A stretch of 64,000 nt of DNA from Lachnospiraceae bacterium. Lineage in GTDB: Bacteria > Bacillota > Clostridia > Lachnospirales > Lachnospiraceae. The stretch is taken from positions 124,001 through 188,000 of the forward strand of contig JAFZLD010000025.1 of assembly GCA_017553505.1 (NCBI GenBank), read 5' to 3'. The notes below the pieces were generated by a model. The model was given only the letters and a program-made list of their open reading frames with translations. It had not been told where the DNA came from and made no database searches. Shown here one piece after another: positions 55,179 to 63,569 of this stretch. The position numbers and the translations under genes were made by a program. Position 1 is the stretch's first letter. Every line of letters starts with the position of its first letter.

Positions 55179-57269
55179 ATGGAACTATTGTCGCCGGCAG
55201 GTAATTATAATGCGTTTATAGGTGCTTTAAATGCCGGCTGTGATGCCGTTTATTTGGGTGGCTCACGATTCGGAGCCAGAGCCTATGCAGACAATTTCTC
55301 GGACGAAGAAATAATTAAGGCCATAAAGCTTGCCCATATCAATAACGTTAAGGTATATCTTACCGTTAATACGCTTATTAAAGAACGTGAATACAGCGAT
55401 GTCATCGATTACTTGCGTCCGCTCTATGAAGCCGGTCTTGATGGCTGTATAGTGCAGGATTTGGGTCTTATCGTACGTTTCAGAGAACTTTTTCCGGATA
55501 TGGAATGCCATGTAAGTACTCAGGGTTTTGCCACGGGTATAGAGTCTGTTAAGTTCTATAAATCACTTGGCGCATCCCGCGTTGTGCTTGCAAGAGAACT
55601 TTCTTTGGACGAGATTAAGAAGATTAAGGCAAGTGTAGATGTCGAACTCGAGACATTTATTCACGGTGCCATGTGTTATTCATACTCCGGCGAGTGTCTT
55701 TTCAGTTCGTGTCTCGGCGGCAGAAGCGGAAATCGCGGACGTTGCGCGGGTCCTTGCAGATTACCTTACAAAATGCTTGATGACAAGTCAGGTGCCGATA
55801 AATACCTTCTTTCCATGAAAGATCAATGTACCGTAGATATTATTCCGGAGCTTATTAATGCGGGTATAGATTCGCTTAAGATTGAAGGACGTATGAAAAA
55901 GCCCGAATACAGCGCCTTTGTTACGTCTGTATATCGTAAATATATCGATTTATTCATGGAACATCCCGATGCTTATAAGGTCGATAAGAAAGACTTTGAA
56001 GATTTAAGACATATGTATTTGAGGTCTGAAATCGGCAAGGGTTATTATCATGTCCAAAACGGTCGTGAGATGATTACTCTCGAAAGTCCTGCATACAACG
56101 GTAATGATGATGCCCTTATGAAGCGTGTGTCTGAACTATTTTTGTCCGGTATTAAAAAGCAATCGATTACTATGTATACGAGCCTGATACCCGGCAGGAA
56201 TGCTTCTTTAACAGTTATACAGGGGGAAGTATCGGTAACCGTTGAAGGTGATGAGGTTAGTACACCCCTTAATCGTCCTTTGGCTGAGGCTGACATTATT
56301 AAACAGTTAAGTAAACTCGGGGATACTGCTTTCTCTGCCGAAGAAGTATATGTTGAAATGCCTGAACCTGCATTTATGCCGGTTAAATCGCTTAACGAAC
56401 TCAGACGAAATGCAATTGAACAATTAACAGATGAACTATCGGTCAAAGAACCTGCCAAAATAAGCCCGATTACATTTAAAGGGCATAAGTCGTCACATTC
56501 TTTTGTAAAGAAACCTATAGTTATGGTTCATACCAAGGAACAGTATGACGCCGCATGTGCTTTTGATGATATTTATATAGGTGTTCCCGCGGAGCTGCTT
56601 CTCAAGGAAAAAATTAGCGGCAACAATATTATTGCTGTGCTTCCGGATGTAATCAGAATTAAGGATTACGGATATGTTAAGGAATTTTTAAAGCATATAT
56701 GTAATAATAACTGTTGTGCTGTTTATGTTCGTAATTTTGAAGCATTAAATATCATTGCTGAAGGTAACTATGACTTGAACGTAGTAGTAGGCAGTGAGAT
56801 TTATACTGCCAACAAATCAGCTGTTGAGTTTATTGATGATATTTCCGACGTTCACGCGGCGCCTCTTGAGCTCTCCAAGCATGAGCTTGCAGAATGTTAT
56901 AACGATAATACATATGTATTTGCATATGGAAAGTTGCCGCTTATGCATACCGCTAACTGCGTTTTGAAGACTTCAAAAGGCTGTGAAAAACACAAGGGCA
57001 ATCCTTTTGTATATTTCAAAGACCGCACGGATACAGTATTTTCGGCATACAGGAATTGTGATATTTGTTCAAACATTATATACAACAGCGTTCCTACATT
57101 TTTGTACGAAGAATTAAAAGAAAGCCGTTTCTCAATGGAAAGAATTATTCTTTCTTTTACCGATGAGAACGCTTCAGAGACAAGAAATATTCTTTCTCTA
57201 TATATAAACGGCGCAGGAGAGTATCCTGACAAATTTACGAAAGCATATTGGAAGCGGGGAGTAGAGTAA
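55179..57269 (+). CDS. Peptidase U32 family protein (RlhA/TrhP-like, with C-terminal DUF3656-type region)
   Basis: 696 residues. Despite the name, members studied so far (RlhA, TrhP) are RNA hydroxylation factors with an Fe-S cluster rather than proven peptidases. Diagnostic blocks: MELLSPAGNYNAFIGALNAG, DAVYLGGSRFGARAYADNF, and the cysteine-rich stretch FIHGAMCYSYSGECLFSSC with GNRGRCAGPCRLPY; IEGRMKKPEY follows. The long C-terminal half includes more Cys residues (NCDICSNI). AGGAG lies 10-14 bases before the ATG. Its stop abuts the start of the SEDS-PBP fusion with no gap. Confidence 0.85.
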   Translation: MELLSPAGNYNAFIGALNAGCDAVYLGGSRFGARAYADNFSDEEIIKAIKLAHINNVKVYLTVNTLIKEREYSDVIDYLRPLYEAGLDGCIVQDLGLIVRFRELFPDMECHVSTQGFATGIESVKFYKSLGASRVVLARELSLDEIKKIKASVDVELETFIHGAMCYSYSGECLFSSCLGGRSGNRGRCAGPCRLPYKMLDDKSGADKYLLSMKDQCTVDIIPELINAGIDSLKIEGRMKKPEYSAFVTSVYRKYIDLFMEHPDAYKVDKKDFEDLRHMYLRSEIGKGYYHVQNGREMITLESPAYNGNDDALMKRVSELFLSGIKKQSITMYTSLIPGRNASLTVIQGEVSVTVEGDEVSTPLNRPLAEADIIKQLSKLGDTAFSAEEVYVEMPEPAFMPVKSLNELRRNAIEQLTDELSVKEPAKISPITFKGHKSSHSFVKKPIVMVHTKEQYDAACAFDDIYIGVPAELLLKEKISGNNIIAVLPDVIRIKDYGYVKEFLKHICNNNCCAVYVRNFEALNIIAEGNYDLNVVVGSEIYTANKSAVEFIDDISDVHAAPLELSKHELAECYNDNTYVFAYGKLPLMHTANCVLKTSKGCEKHKGNPFVYFKDRTDTVFSAYRNCDICSNIIYNSVPTFLYEELKESRFSMERIILSFTDENASETRNILSLYINGAGEYPDKFTKAYWKRGVE

Positions 57270-60047
57270 TTGGTCCAATATATCACCACTCTTTCTAAAT
57301 ATTTCACTGCCGTAATTATGCTGCTCTACACGTTAGAGTGTTTTCTGGTGTTTAAGTACAAAGAAGAGCATTCCAGAAAAAGCATATATATAAGCCAGCT
57401 CATAATGATTGTGCTGGTTCATTTTGCTTGCTTTTTATCGATAATTCTTAAAACCGGAGAAGTAAGATATCTGATTTTCTATGCGATTCTGCAGATATTC
57501 ATTCTTGGAGTCATAGAGATATTACCCATGGTCTATCCGAGGCTTAACAGGCTGCTTATCAATAATGCCTGTATGCTTATCAGTATAGGCCTTATTATGC
57601 TTGTAAGACTCAATTACAGGTCTGCGGTTAAGCAATTTATAATTGTTGTAGTTTCTTTTGCAATCTGTGCGTTCATTCCGTTTTTGATGAAGAAAATAAA
57701 GAGAATACCCAATATTCCGCTTGCTTATGCGGGAGTCGGAATTGTGGCGCTTGCGATAGTTTTCTTTGCGGGAAGCATTTCGGGCGGATCCAAACTTTCG
57801 ATTTCGATTTTTGGTGTGTATTTTATGCCTTCGGAGTTTATTAAGGTGTTATTCGTAATCTTTGTGTCCGGAGCGCTTTGCTATAGCATTAAGATTAAAA
57901 ATCTTGCACTTACGACGGCAATTGCGGCACTGCACATTATTATACTGGCGGCATCCAATGACCTTGGTGCGGCTTTGGTATATTATGTGGTTTTTGTTAT
58001 TTTGGTATTCATCGCTACTCAGAACTATTTGTATTTATCTATAGGTACTCTGACAGGGGTTGGTATCGCTATTGCCGGATACAATATTTTCAGGCATGTA
58101 CGTGTTCGTGTTGCGGCATTTATCGACCCTTTCTCGGTTATTGACAATGAAGGTTATCAGATTACACAATCGCTGTTTGCTTTAAGTAGCGGCTCCTGGT
58201 TCGGAGTGGGACTTTTTAACGGAACTCCCGACAGTATTCCTTATGTTGAGACAGACTTGATTTTTTCGGCAATTGTGCAGGAACTGGGTATCGTATTTGC
58301 GGTTTGTCTTGTATTAATATGCCTCAGCTGCTTTATCATGTTCATCAATATTTCTTTTAAATTTGATGACAGTTTCTACAAACTTATATCTATAGGTCTT
58401 GGATTTGTGTATGTCATCCAGGTATTCCTTACTATCGGTGGCGGCACCAAGTTTATCCCTCTTACAGGCGTGACGCTTCCTTTTGTCAGCCACGGAGGAA
58501 GTTCGGTCATGGCTACGCTTATGGCTTTCTTTGTGATAGAAGGAATGTATGTTGTAAGGCCACAGACCGCTGACAGTTCCGCCAAGGATCAATTGCCGAC
58601 GTCCGGGCGCCATAGGAATAATATTATTCTTGTACTGACTTATCTCGTTATTGCGGCATTTATGGCATTATGTACGTATCTTTGTGTATACAGCGCCACT
58701 CACAAAGAAGAACTGTTTAACAACAGCTACAATCCTATGCAGGAAGTGGTTATAGCGCAGACCAGGCGTGGAACCATATATTCCAGAAATAATGTGATTC
58801 TGGCAGAGACCAGGGTAGACAGGCGGACAGGTGAAGAAAAGAGATATTACCCGTTTTTCAATATCTTTTCACATGCTGTCGGTTATTCCACTAACGGACG
58901 TGCGGGAATTGAAGGCGCCGCCAATTATTATCTGATAAACACCAATCAGCCTATCGGCGAGCGTATGGCTGCGGATTTGACGGGTAATAAATATATCGGT
59001 GACGGCGTAATATCTACGCTTGATGAAAATCTGCAGAAGATTGCATATACGGCTCTCGGAACATATAAGGGAGCGGTTGTCGTGTCCAATCCCAAAACGG
59101 GTGAGATTCTTGCGATGGTTTCCAAGCCGGATTTCGATCCCAATGAAATTGACGAAATATGGAACGATTTGCTTAACGACAAAGACAGTTCGGTACTTTT
59201 AAACAGATCCACACAGGGTCTTTATCCTCCGGGTTCCACATTCAAGATTGTAACTTTGCTTGAATACATTAGGGAAAATGCGGACACCTATTTGAAGTAC
59301 AGCTTTAACTGTTCCGGCTCTCTTAATCTGAAAGAAGGAAGCATAAGCTGTTATAACCATCAGGTACACGGACATTTGAACCTTAAGTCTTCTTTTGCCA
59401 AATCATGTAACTCATCATTCGGTAATATCGGACTGAGTTTGGATAGGGATTCTTTTGAAAAGACGCTTGAAAGCTTGATGTTTAATTCAGAGCTTCCGCT
59501 TACGATGAATTATTCGGAAAGCGCGGCACATGCATCCAAAGACTATGATGATATTACAATGGTACGTACTGCATTCGGTCAGGGCGATACACTTATGAGC
59601 CCGATGCATCTTAATATGATTACATCCAGCATAGCCAATGACGGAGTACTCATGAAGCCGTACCTGATTTCGGAAGTTGTTAACAGCAATATGAATACGG
59701 TTAAGGCATTTGAGCCCGAAGAATATAAGCGTCTCATGTCATCCGAGGAAGCATCGATTCTTACCGAAATGATGCGTGCCGTGGTAACTGACGGTACGGG
59801 CAAACGCCTTAATACAGACAAATATACAGTGGCCGGCAAGACAGGTTCTGCTGAGTTTAGTAGCAACAGTTCTTCGACCCATTCCTGGTTCACCGGATTC
59901 GCACCGATTGATGATCCTCAGATTTGTGTTACAATAATACTTGAGGATGCGGGTTCGGGTAATCTATATGCCACACCCATGGCCAAGAAAATATTCGATG
60001 AATTCTTCAGAAATACGGAAGAAGAGGAATACTTGGAAGAGGATTAA
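57270..60047 (+). CDS. Natural fusion of SEDS (FtsW/RodA) glycosyltransferase and class B penicillin-binding protein
   Basis: 925 residues in one uninterrupted frame. Residues 1 to about 440 form a polytopic SEDS domain: PSEFIKVLFVIFVSGA, GYQITQSLFALSSGSWFGVG, the putative catalytic Asp329 in ETDLIFSAIVQELG, and VTLPFVSHGGSSVMA. After a further helix (residues about 450-475) comes a class B PBP: RRGTIYSRN, STLDENLQKIAYTALGTYKG, then SxxK (Ser656-Lys659, PGSTFKIVT), SxN (Ser712, SCN) and KTG (Lys857). Both active sites look intact, so glycan polymerisation and cross-linking are covalently tied, and it may act in division or elongation. The start is TTG, immediately after the U32 stop. Confidence 0.92.
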   Translation: MVQYITTLSKYFTAVIMLLYTLECFLVFKYKEEHSRKSIYISQLIMIVLVHFACFLSIILKTGEVRYLIFYAILQIFILGVIEILPMVYPRLNRLLINNACMLISIGLIMLVRLNYRSAVKQFIIVVVSFAICAFIPFLMKKIKRIPNIPLAYAGVGIVALAIVFFAGSISGGSKLSISIFGVYFMPSEFIKVLFVIFVSGALCYSIKIKNLALTTAIAALHIIILAASNDLGAALVYYVVFVILVFIATQNYLYLSIGTLTGVGIAIAGYNIFRHVRVRVAAFIDPFSVIDNEGYQITQSLFALSSGSWFGVGLFNGTPDSIPYVETDLIFSAIVQELGIVFAVCLVLICLSCFIMFINISFKFDDSFYKLISIGLGFVYVIQVFLTIGGGTKFIPLTGVTLPFVSHGGSSVMATLMAFFVIEGMYVVRPQTADSSAKDQLPTSGRHRNNIILVLTYLVIAAFMALCTYLCVYSATHKEELFNNSYNPMQEVVIAQTRRGTIYSRNNVILAETRVDRRTGEEKRYYPFFNIFSHAVGYSTNGRAGIEGAANYYLINTNQPIGERMAADLTGNKYIGDGVISTLDENLQKIAYTALGTYKGAVVVSNPKTGEILAMVSKPDFDPNEIDEIWNDLLNDKDSSVLLNRSTQGLYPPGSTFKIVTLLEYIRENADTYLKYSFNCSGSLNLKEGSISCYNHQVHGHLNLKSSFAKSCNSSFGNIGLSLDRDSFEKTLESLMFNSELPLTMNYSESAAHASKDYDDITMVRTAFGQGDTLMSPMHLNMITSSIANDGVLMKPYLISEVVNSNMNTVKAFEPEEYKRLMSSEEASILTEMMRAVVTDGTGKRLNTDKYTVAGKTGSAEFSSNSSSTHSWFTGFAPIDDPQICVTIILEDAGSGNLYATPMAKKIFDEFFRNTEEEEYLEED

Positions 60048-60071
60048 GAGTTTATAATTAGGAGGATTGCA

Positions 60072-60515
60072 ATGAAAGAAGCAATCAGTTGCGGCGGCAT
60101 CGTCGTTTACAGGGGCAAGATTTTGGTCCTTTATAAGAATTTTTACGATCATTTTCACGGTTGGGTACTTCCCAAAGGTACCGTAGAACCGGGAGAATCC
60201 TACGAACAGACCGCTTTAAGAGAGGTCAAAGAAGAAGGCGGTTCTGTTGCCAATATTGTTAAATACATAGGAGATACTCATTATTCATTCAAAGTAGGCA
60301 ATGAAGAAATTGTAAAGACCGTCAAATGGTATTTAATGAGCACGAAATCATTTTATTCAAAGCCTCAGAAAGACGAATTTTTCGAGGATTCAGGTTTTTA
60401 TAAGTATCACGAAGCGTATCATTTGCTTAAATTTGACAACGAAAAAGGTATTTTGGAAAAAGCATACAACGAATTCAGAACACTCAAACAAAACGGTCAA
60501 TGGTTGGATAATTAA
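60072..60515 (+). CDS. NUDIX hydrolase
   Basis: 147 residues, hydrolysing a nucleoside diphosphate linked to another moiety. The Nudix box begins at GTVEPGESYEQTALREVKEE and continues GG. The N-terminal SCGGIVVYRGKILVL is typical of the diadenosine polyphosphate/short Nudix group. TAGGAGGATT precedes the ATG. The following unknown gene starts right after its stop, so they form one unit. Substrate cannot be deduced. Confidence 0.88.
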   Translation: MKEAISCGGIVVYRGKILVLYKNFYDHFHGWVLPKGTVEPGESYEQTALREVKEEGGSVANIVKYIGDTHYSFKVGNEEIVKTVKWYLMSTKSFYSKPQKDEFFEDSGFYKYHEAYHLLKFDNEKGILEKAYNEFRTLKQNGQWLDN

Positions 60516-60863
60516 ATGAATTTATCACCCAATTGCTTTGTGGATGAAACGATTAAGCATCCCGACAAAGTCATTGATAAATTGAATAAGGGAAAGCTTT
60601 TAAAGGGATATTATCTTGTATCATATAACGATGCACTTGGAAGACTTGAGATTATTTCTTCAAGAATGTTTCTTCAGAAATATTTCAGAGAGCAGACATA
60701 TAAAGTAACAGCTCTTTTAAAGACGCAGGATGATGCTTTTGAATATGTCCGTTGCATCAGTGAGCTTTCTTATAAGAAATATAACGAGTTTAAGGCTTGG
60801 GAGACTATTGAGAATACCGTACAGGCCGAGATTAAGGCTATTTTCGACGGGGAGAATGAGTGA
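60516..60863 (+). CDS. Unknown protein (115 residues) coupled to the NUDIX gene
   Basis: I do not recognise this family. It is a soluble, mixed helix/strand protein with segments such as KLLKGYYLVSYNDALGRLEI and EYVRCISELSYKKYNEFKAW. No signal peptide or membrane segment. The ATG directly follows the NUDIX stop and has little ribosome binding site of its own, which suggests coupled translation. The TGATG overlap with the DUF2953 gene indicates a run of coupled genes. Confidence 0.7.
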   Translation: MNLSPNCFVDETIKHPDKVIDKLNKGKLLKGYYLVSYNDALGRLEIISSRMFLQKYFREQTYKVTALLKTQDDAFEYVRCISELSYKKYNEFKAWETIENTVQAEIKAIFDGENE

Positions 60864-61804
60864 TGACGGTATTTTTTAAAATATTGGCGATTATCGGCAT
60901 AGTACTTCTTTCTATACTCGGTATTATACTTCTCGCAGTTTTACTTGTGCTGTTTGTACCCGTAAGATACAAAGCCGAGGGCTCTTTTAAGGATAATAAG
61001 CCAAGATTGGTTGCCGGCGGTTCATGGTTACTGCATATAGTAAGTGTAAGATACACATTAGGTGAGACCGACCCTCTTTGTATCAGAGTGTTTGGATTTA
61101 AGATTAAGTCCAAGAAAGAGGCAGAGCCAGATTTCGAAGAAGATGACGATGAGTTTATTGAGTATACACCTGACAATGTTTCGAATGAACAATCTAAAGT
61201 GGATTATAAAGCAGAAAGTGTAGCTTCTGAGAATGTTGTCAGCGTAACGACAGTTGAAAAACCTGCTGAAGAAGTTTCATCCGAATTGGAAGATTCAAGC
61301 GAAAATACAGCGGAACCGGAAGCGAAAGAAAACTTGATTTTGGAGGACGAGCAAGCCGAAAAGCCTTCAAAGCCCGTATCTAAGCCAAAGAAAGCTAAGT
61401 CGAAGAACGAGCCAAATAAAAATTTTGAGAATCGAAGTTTTTATGATAAAATAAAAAAGTATATTGAAATAATTGAGTCGAGAAGATTTAAGAAAACCTT
61501 TGAATACTCCAAGAAAAAGGTATTCAAACTTCTTAAACACATATGCCCGAGAAAGTTGCAAATAGACGGAGAAGTCGGATTTGACGACCCTTCGGTTACG
61601 GGACAGATTCTTGTAATTACTTCTATGCTTAAGCCTGTTTTAGGTAAGAATGTCAGGATAGTGGGTAATTTTGAAGAACCGATTATTTCAATAGAAGGTA
61701 AGTTAAAAGGTCGTATAACGGTATTCAGGGTGTTATGGACCGGAGCAGTTTTATATTTCAATAAGAATATTCGAAAGATAATAAAGATGTTTCGGGAGGT
61801 CTAG
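60863..61804 (+). CDS. DUF2953 domain protein (YtfI-like), membrane-anchored
   Basis: 313 residues. One N-terminal membrane helix (ILAIIGIVLLSILGIILLAV) is followed by a DUF2953 domain, with KAEGSFKDNKPRLVAGGSWL and KLQIDGEVGFDDPSVTGQIL recognisable, and a Glu/Lys-rich low-complexity linker at residues about 90-190. In Bacillus the DUF2953 gene ytfI lies next to ytfJ (gerW), the same order as here. The start at the ATG rather than the GTG three bases upstream is supported by GGGGAG. Function unknown, presumed envelope. Confidence 0.82.
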   Translation: MTVFFKILAIIGIVLLSILGIILLAVLLVLFVPVRYKAEGSFKDNKPRLVAGGSWLLHIVSVRYTLGETDPLCIRVFGFKIKSKKEAEPDFEEDDDEFIEYTPDNVSNEQSKVDYKAESVASENVVSVTTVEKPAEEVSSELEDSSENTAEPEAKENLILEDEQAEKPSKPVSKPKKAKSKNEPNKNFENRSFYDKIKKYIEIIESRRFKKTFEYSKKKVFKLLKHICPRKLQIDGEVGFDDPSVTGQILVITSMLKPVLGKNVRIVGNFEEPIISIEGKLKGRITVFRVLWTGAVLYFNKNIRKIIKMFREV

Positions 61805-61808
61805 ATAA

Positions 61809-62207
61809 ATGTCTGAGAAAAATTGCAGTTCACTTATAGATTCGCTTATGAAAGGTGCCGACGCGGTATTTTCCGCCAAGACTGTTGTGGGCGAGCCTGT
61901 CAGAATTGATGATACAATTATTCTTCCTTTGGTAGATATTTCTTTTGGCATGGGTGCCGGAGCAAGTGCCAAGGACAGTAAGAATGGAGCGGGCGGAGGT
62001 ATTACCGGTAAGGTAAGCCCCAGCGCGGTACTTGTAATTAAGAACGGTACTTCAAAGCTTGTCAATGTTAAGAATCAGGATGCGATTACTAAGATACTCG
62101 ATCTTGTGCCCGACGTAGTGGACAAGATTTCCGATATGATTAACAAGAAGGATATGCCTTCAGACAAAGAAGTTATTGAGAAAGCCTTTCCCGAGGAGGA
62201 CGTTTAA
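61809..62207 (+). CDS. GerW/YtfJ family protein
   Basis: 132 residues matching the spore_YtfJ family: GADAVFSAKTVVGEPV, TIILPLVDISFGMGAGAS, a glycine-rich GGGITGKVSPSAVLVI. GerW is needed for normal spore germination in Bacillus, but family members also occur in non-sporulating Firmicutes. GGAGGTC lies upstream of the ATG. It is followed by the J-domain gene with a one-base overlap (TAATG). It sits in the DUF2953-GerW-J-domain run. Confidence 0.85.
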   Translation: MSEKNCSSLIDSLMKGADAVFSAKTVVGEPVRIDDTIILPLVDISFGMGAGASAKDSKNGAGGGITGKVSPSAVLVIKNGTSKLVNVKNQDAITKILDLVPDVVDKISDMINKKDMPSDKEVIEKAFPEEDV

Positions 62208-62755
62208 TGGATGGATCTTTCGAAGAGAAACTTTTAAGTGATGACGTTGAACAATTGAATGACTTAAAAAGATGGCTTTTCGAGGAAAACATCAGGCTTG
62301 AAATCCGCAAAAAAGAACTTAACGAGCTTCATGAGAAGTTCCTTAATGAAAAAGTTGCTTTTGTGGAAGAAATGAAAGCCATTAACCTTCGTAACGTAAG
62401 CGAGAGAAAACGACTTAAAGACGAAGAGATGTTTTTTGACAAGAAGATGCAGATACTTAAGGACGGCTTCGCAGACCTTGATGCCGACCGTAAACGCCTT
62501 GCCAAAGAACGCCTTGCTTTCGAAACGGAGAAGCAGGTTACAAGGACTATTAAGCATGAAGAAGCTTATACGGATCTTGCCGGAACGCTTTTTGCGGGAG
62601 TTAACAATTCCCTTGCACTTAAGAAGCGTTACAGAGACCTTCTCAAGATTTTCCATCCCGACAATCTCTGCGGAGATTCGGATATGGTTATGATTATCAA
62701 TAAGGAATACGATAGATTAAAATCAGACTTTGATTATTATAAATCGGCAAAATAA
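62207..62755 (+). CDS. Coiled-coil protein with C-terminal J-domain-like segment
   Basis: 182 residues. The first 125 residues are a charged coiled coil, as in RLEIRKKELNELHEKFLNEK. The C-terminus contains YRDLLKIFHPDN with an intact HPD motif, followed by MIINKEYDRLKSDFDYY. This corresponds to the helix II-HPD-helix III part of DnaJ. The J-domain is terminal rather than N-terminal and seems to lack zinc-finger or client domains. The ATG overlaps the gerW stop by one base, so the two are coupled. It may recruit Hsp70 to a partner; inference. Confidence 0.7.
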   Translation: MDGSFEEKLLSDDVEQLNDLKRWLFEENIRLEIRKKELNELHEKFLNEKVAFVEEMKAINLRNVSERKRLKDEEMFFDKKMQILKDGFADLDADRKRLAKERLAFETEKQVTRTIKHEEAYTDLAGTLFAGVNNSLALKKRYRDLLKIFHPDNLCGDSDMVMIINKEYDRLKSDFDYYKSAK

Positions 62756-62756
62756 A

Positions 62757-62785
62757 AGAGAACCGAATTTCGGTTCTCTTTTTAT
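62757..62785. terminator. Bidirectional terminator between the J-domain gene and rpmB
   Basis: A 10-bp stem (62757-62766 with 62770-62779) has a 3-base loop, with TTTTTAT on the plus side and TTTTATTTT on the minus side, serving both converging genes. Confidence 0.85.
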
Positions 62786-62805
62786 AAAAAGATATTAATC
62801 TGAAA

Positions 62806-62991
62806 TTAAGCTCTTTCAACTTTACCGGATCTTAAGCATCTGGTACAAACATGAAGCTTCTTAGTAGTTCCGTCAACCTTGCATGATACGGACTGAATGT
62901 TGGAGCCCCACATTCTGCTGGACTTTCTATTAGAATGGCTTACGTTATTTCCAAAATGAATACCTTTTCCGCAAACAGCACACTTTGCCAT
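62806..62991 (-). CDS. rpmB: 50S ribosomal protein L28
   Basis: 61-residue ribosomal protein beginning AKCAVCGKGIHFGNNVSHS, with a second CTRC pair near the C-terminus, so it is the zinc-binding (C+) form. GGAGGTG precedes the ATG at MAKCAVCG; the alternative start three residues upstream is less likely. A full promoter is seen upstream. Asp23 and the DAK gene lie on the other side in divergent orientation, an arrangement common in Firmicutes. Confidence 0.95.
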   Translation of the reverse strand: MAKCAVCGKGIHFGNNVSHSNRKSSRMWGSNIQSVSCKVDGTTKKLHVCTRCLRSGKVERA

Positions 62992-63042
62992 CTTTAGCAC
63001 CTCCTTAAAGCTCGGAATCTTTGCGAAACTCGCAACATAGAG

Positions 63043-63071
63043 ATAATATCAGAAACCTAAGTAAATTGCAA
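63043..63071 (-). promoter_or_regulatory. Sigma-A promoter of rpmB
   Basis: On the minus strand, TTGCAA (63066-63071), 17 bases and TATTAT (63043-63048), about 50 bases upstream of rpmB. Confidence 0.65.
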
Positions 63072-63133
63072 GCAAAAAATAATATTATGTTAAACTCGCA
63101 AAAAAATATGTTTTCTTTTTATGAATATAAGGT

Positions 63134-63139
63134 TATAAT
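63134..63139 (+). promoter_or_regulatory. -10 element candidate for the Asp23-DAK operon
   Basis: A consensus TATAAT (63134-63139) lies about 50 bases before the Asp23 gene, but the -35 region (TTTTCT) is weak. Confidence 0.4.
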
Positions 63140-63189
63140 GACACATGTATGAGTTTTTTTGACTTTTACCAATTTAACCGGAGGTGCGT

Positions 63190-63558
63190 ATGAAAGGTTC
63201 ATCCATGAACACCCATCTGGGTAATGTTATTGTCGATCCGGGCGTTATCATGCAGTATGCCGGCTCTGTAGCCGTAGAGTGCTTTGGTATCGTAGGAATG
63301 GCTAACGTTAATGTCAAAGACGGCTTGGTTAAGCTTTTAAAGATTAATTCCGCAGATATTTGCAGAGGAATACAGGTTTCTTTGACCGATCACGGTAAAC
63401 TTTCTCTTGACTTTCATATCATAGTATCATATGGTGTGAGCATTCAGGCTGTCGTTGACAACCTTATTAATAATGTAAAATATAGGGTCGAAGAGTTCAC
63501 CGGTCTTGAAATCGGAAAGATTAACGTTTACGTAGAAGACGTTAAAGCAATCGACTAG
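63190..63558 (+). CDS. Asp23/Gls24 family protein
   Basis: 122 residues with the Asp23 fold: LGNVIVDPGVIMQYAGSVAV, ECFGIVGMANVNVKDGLVKLL, then HGKLSLDFHIIVSYGVSI and INVYVEDVK. The family is an alkaline-shock or envelope-stress protein group; the short YloU-type form next to a DAK-domain kinase gene is typical in Firmicutes. GGAGGTG supports the ATG at MKGSSMNTH. Confidence 0.93.
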   Translation: MKGSSMNTHLGNVIVDPGVIMQYAGSVAVECFGIVGMANVNVKDGLVKLLKINSADICRGIQVSLTDHGKLSLDFHIIVSYGVSIQAVVDNLINNVKYRVEEFTGLEIGKINVYVEDVKAID

Positions 63559-63569
63559 GAGGATGCCAC

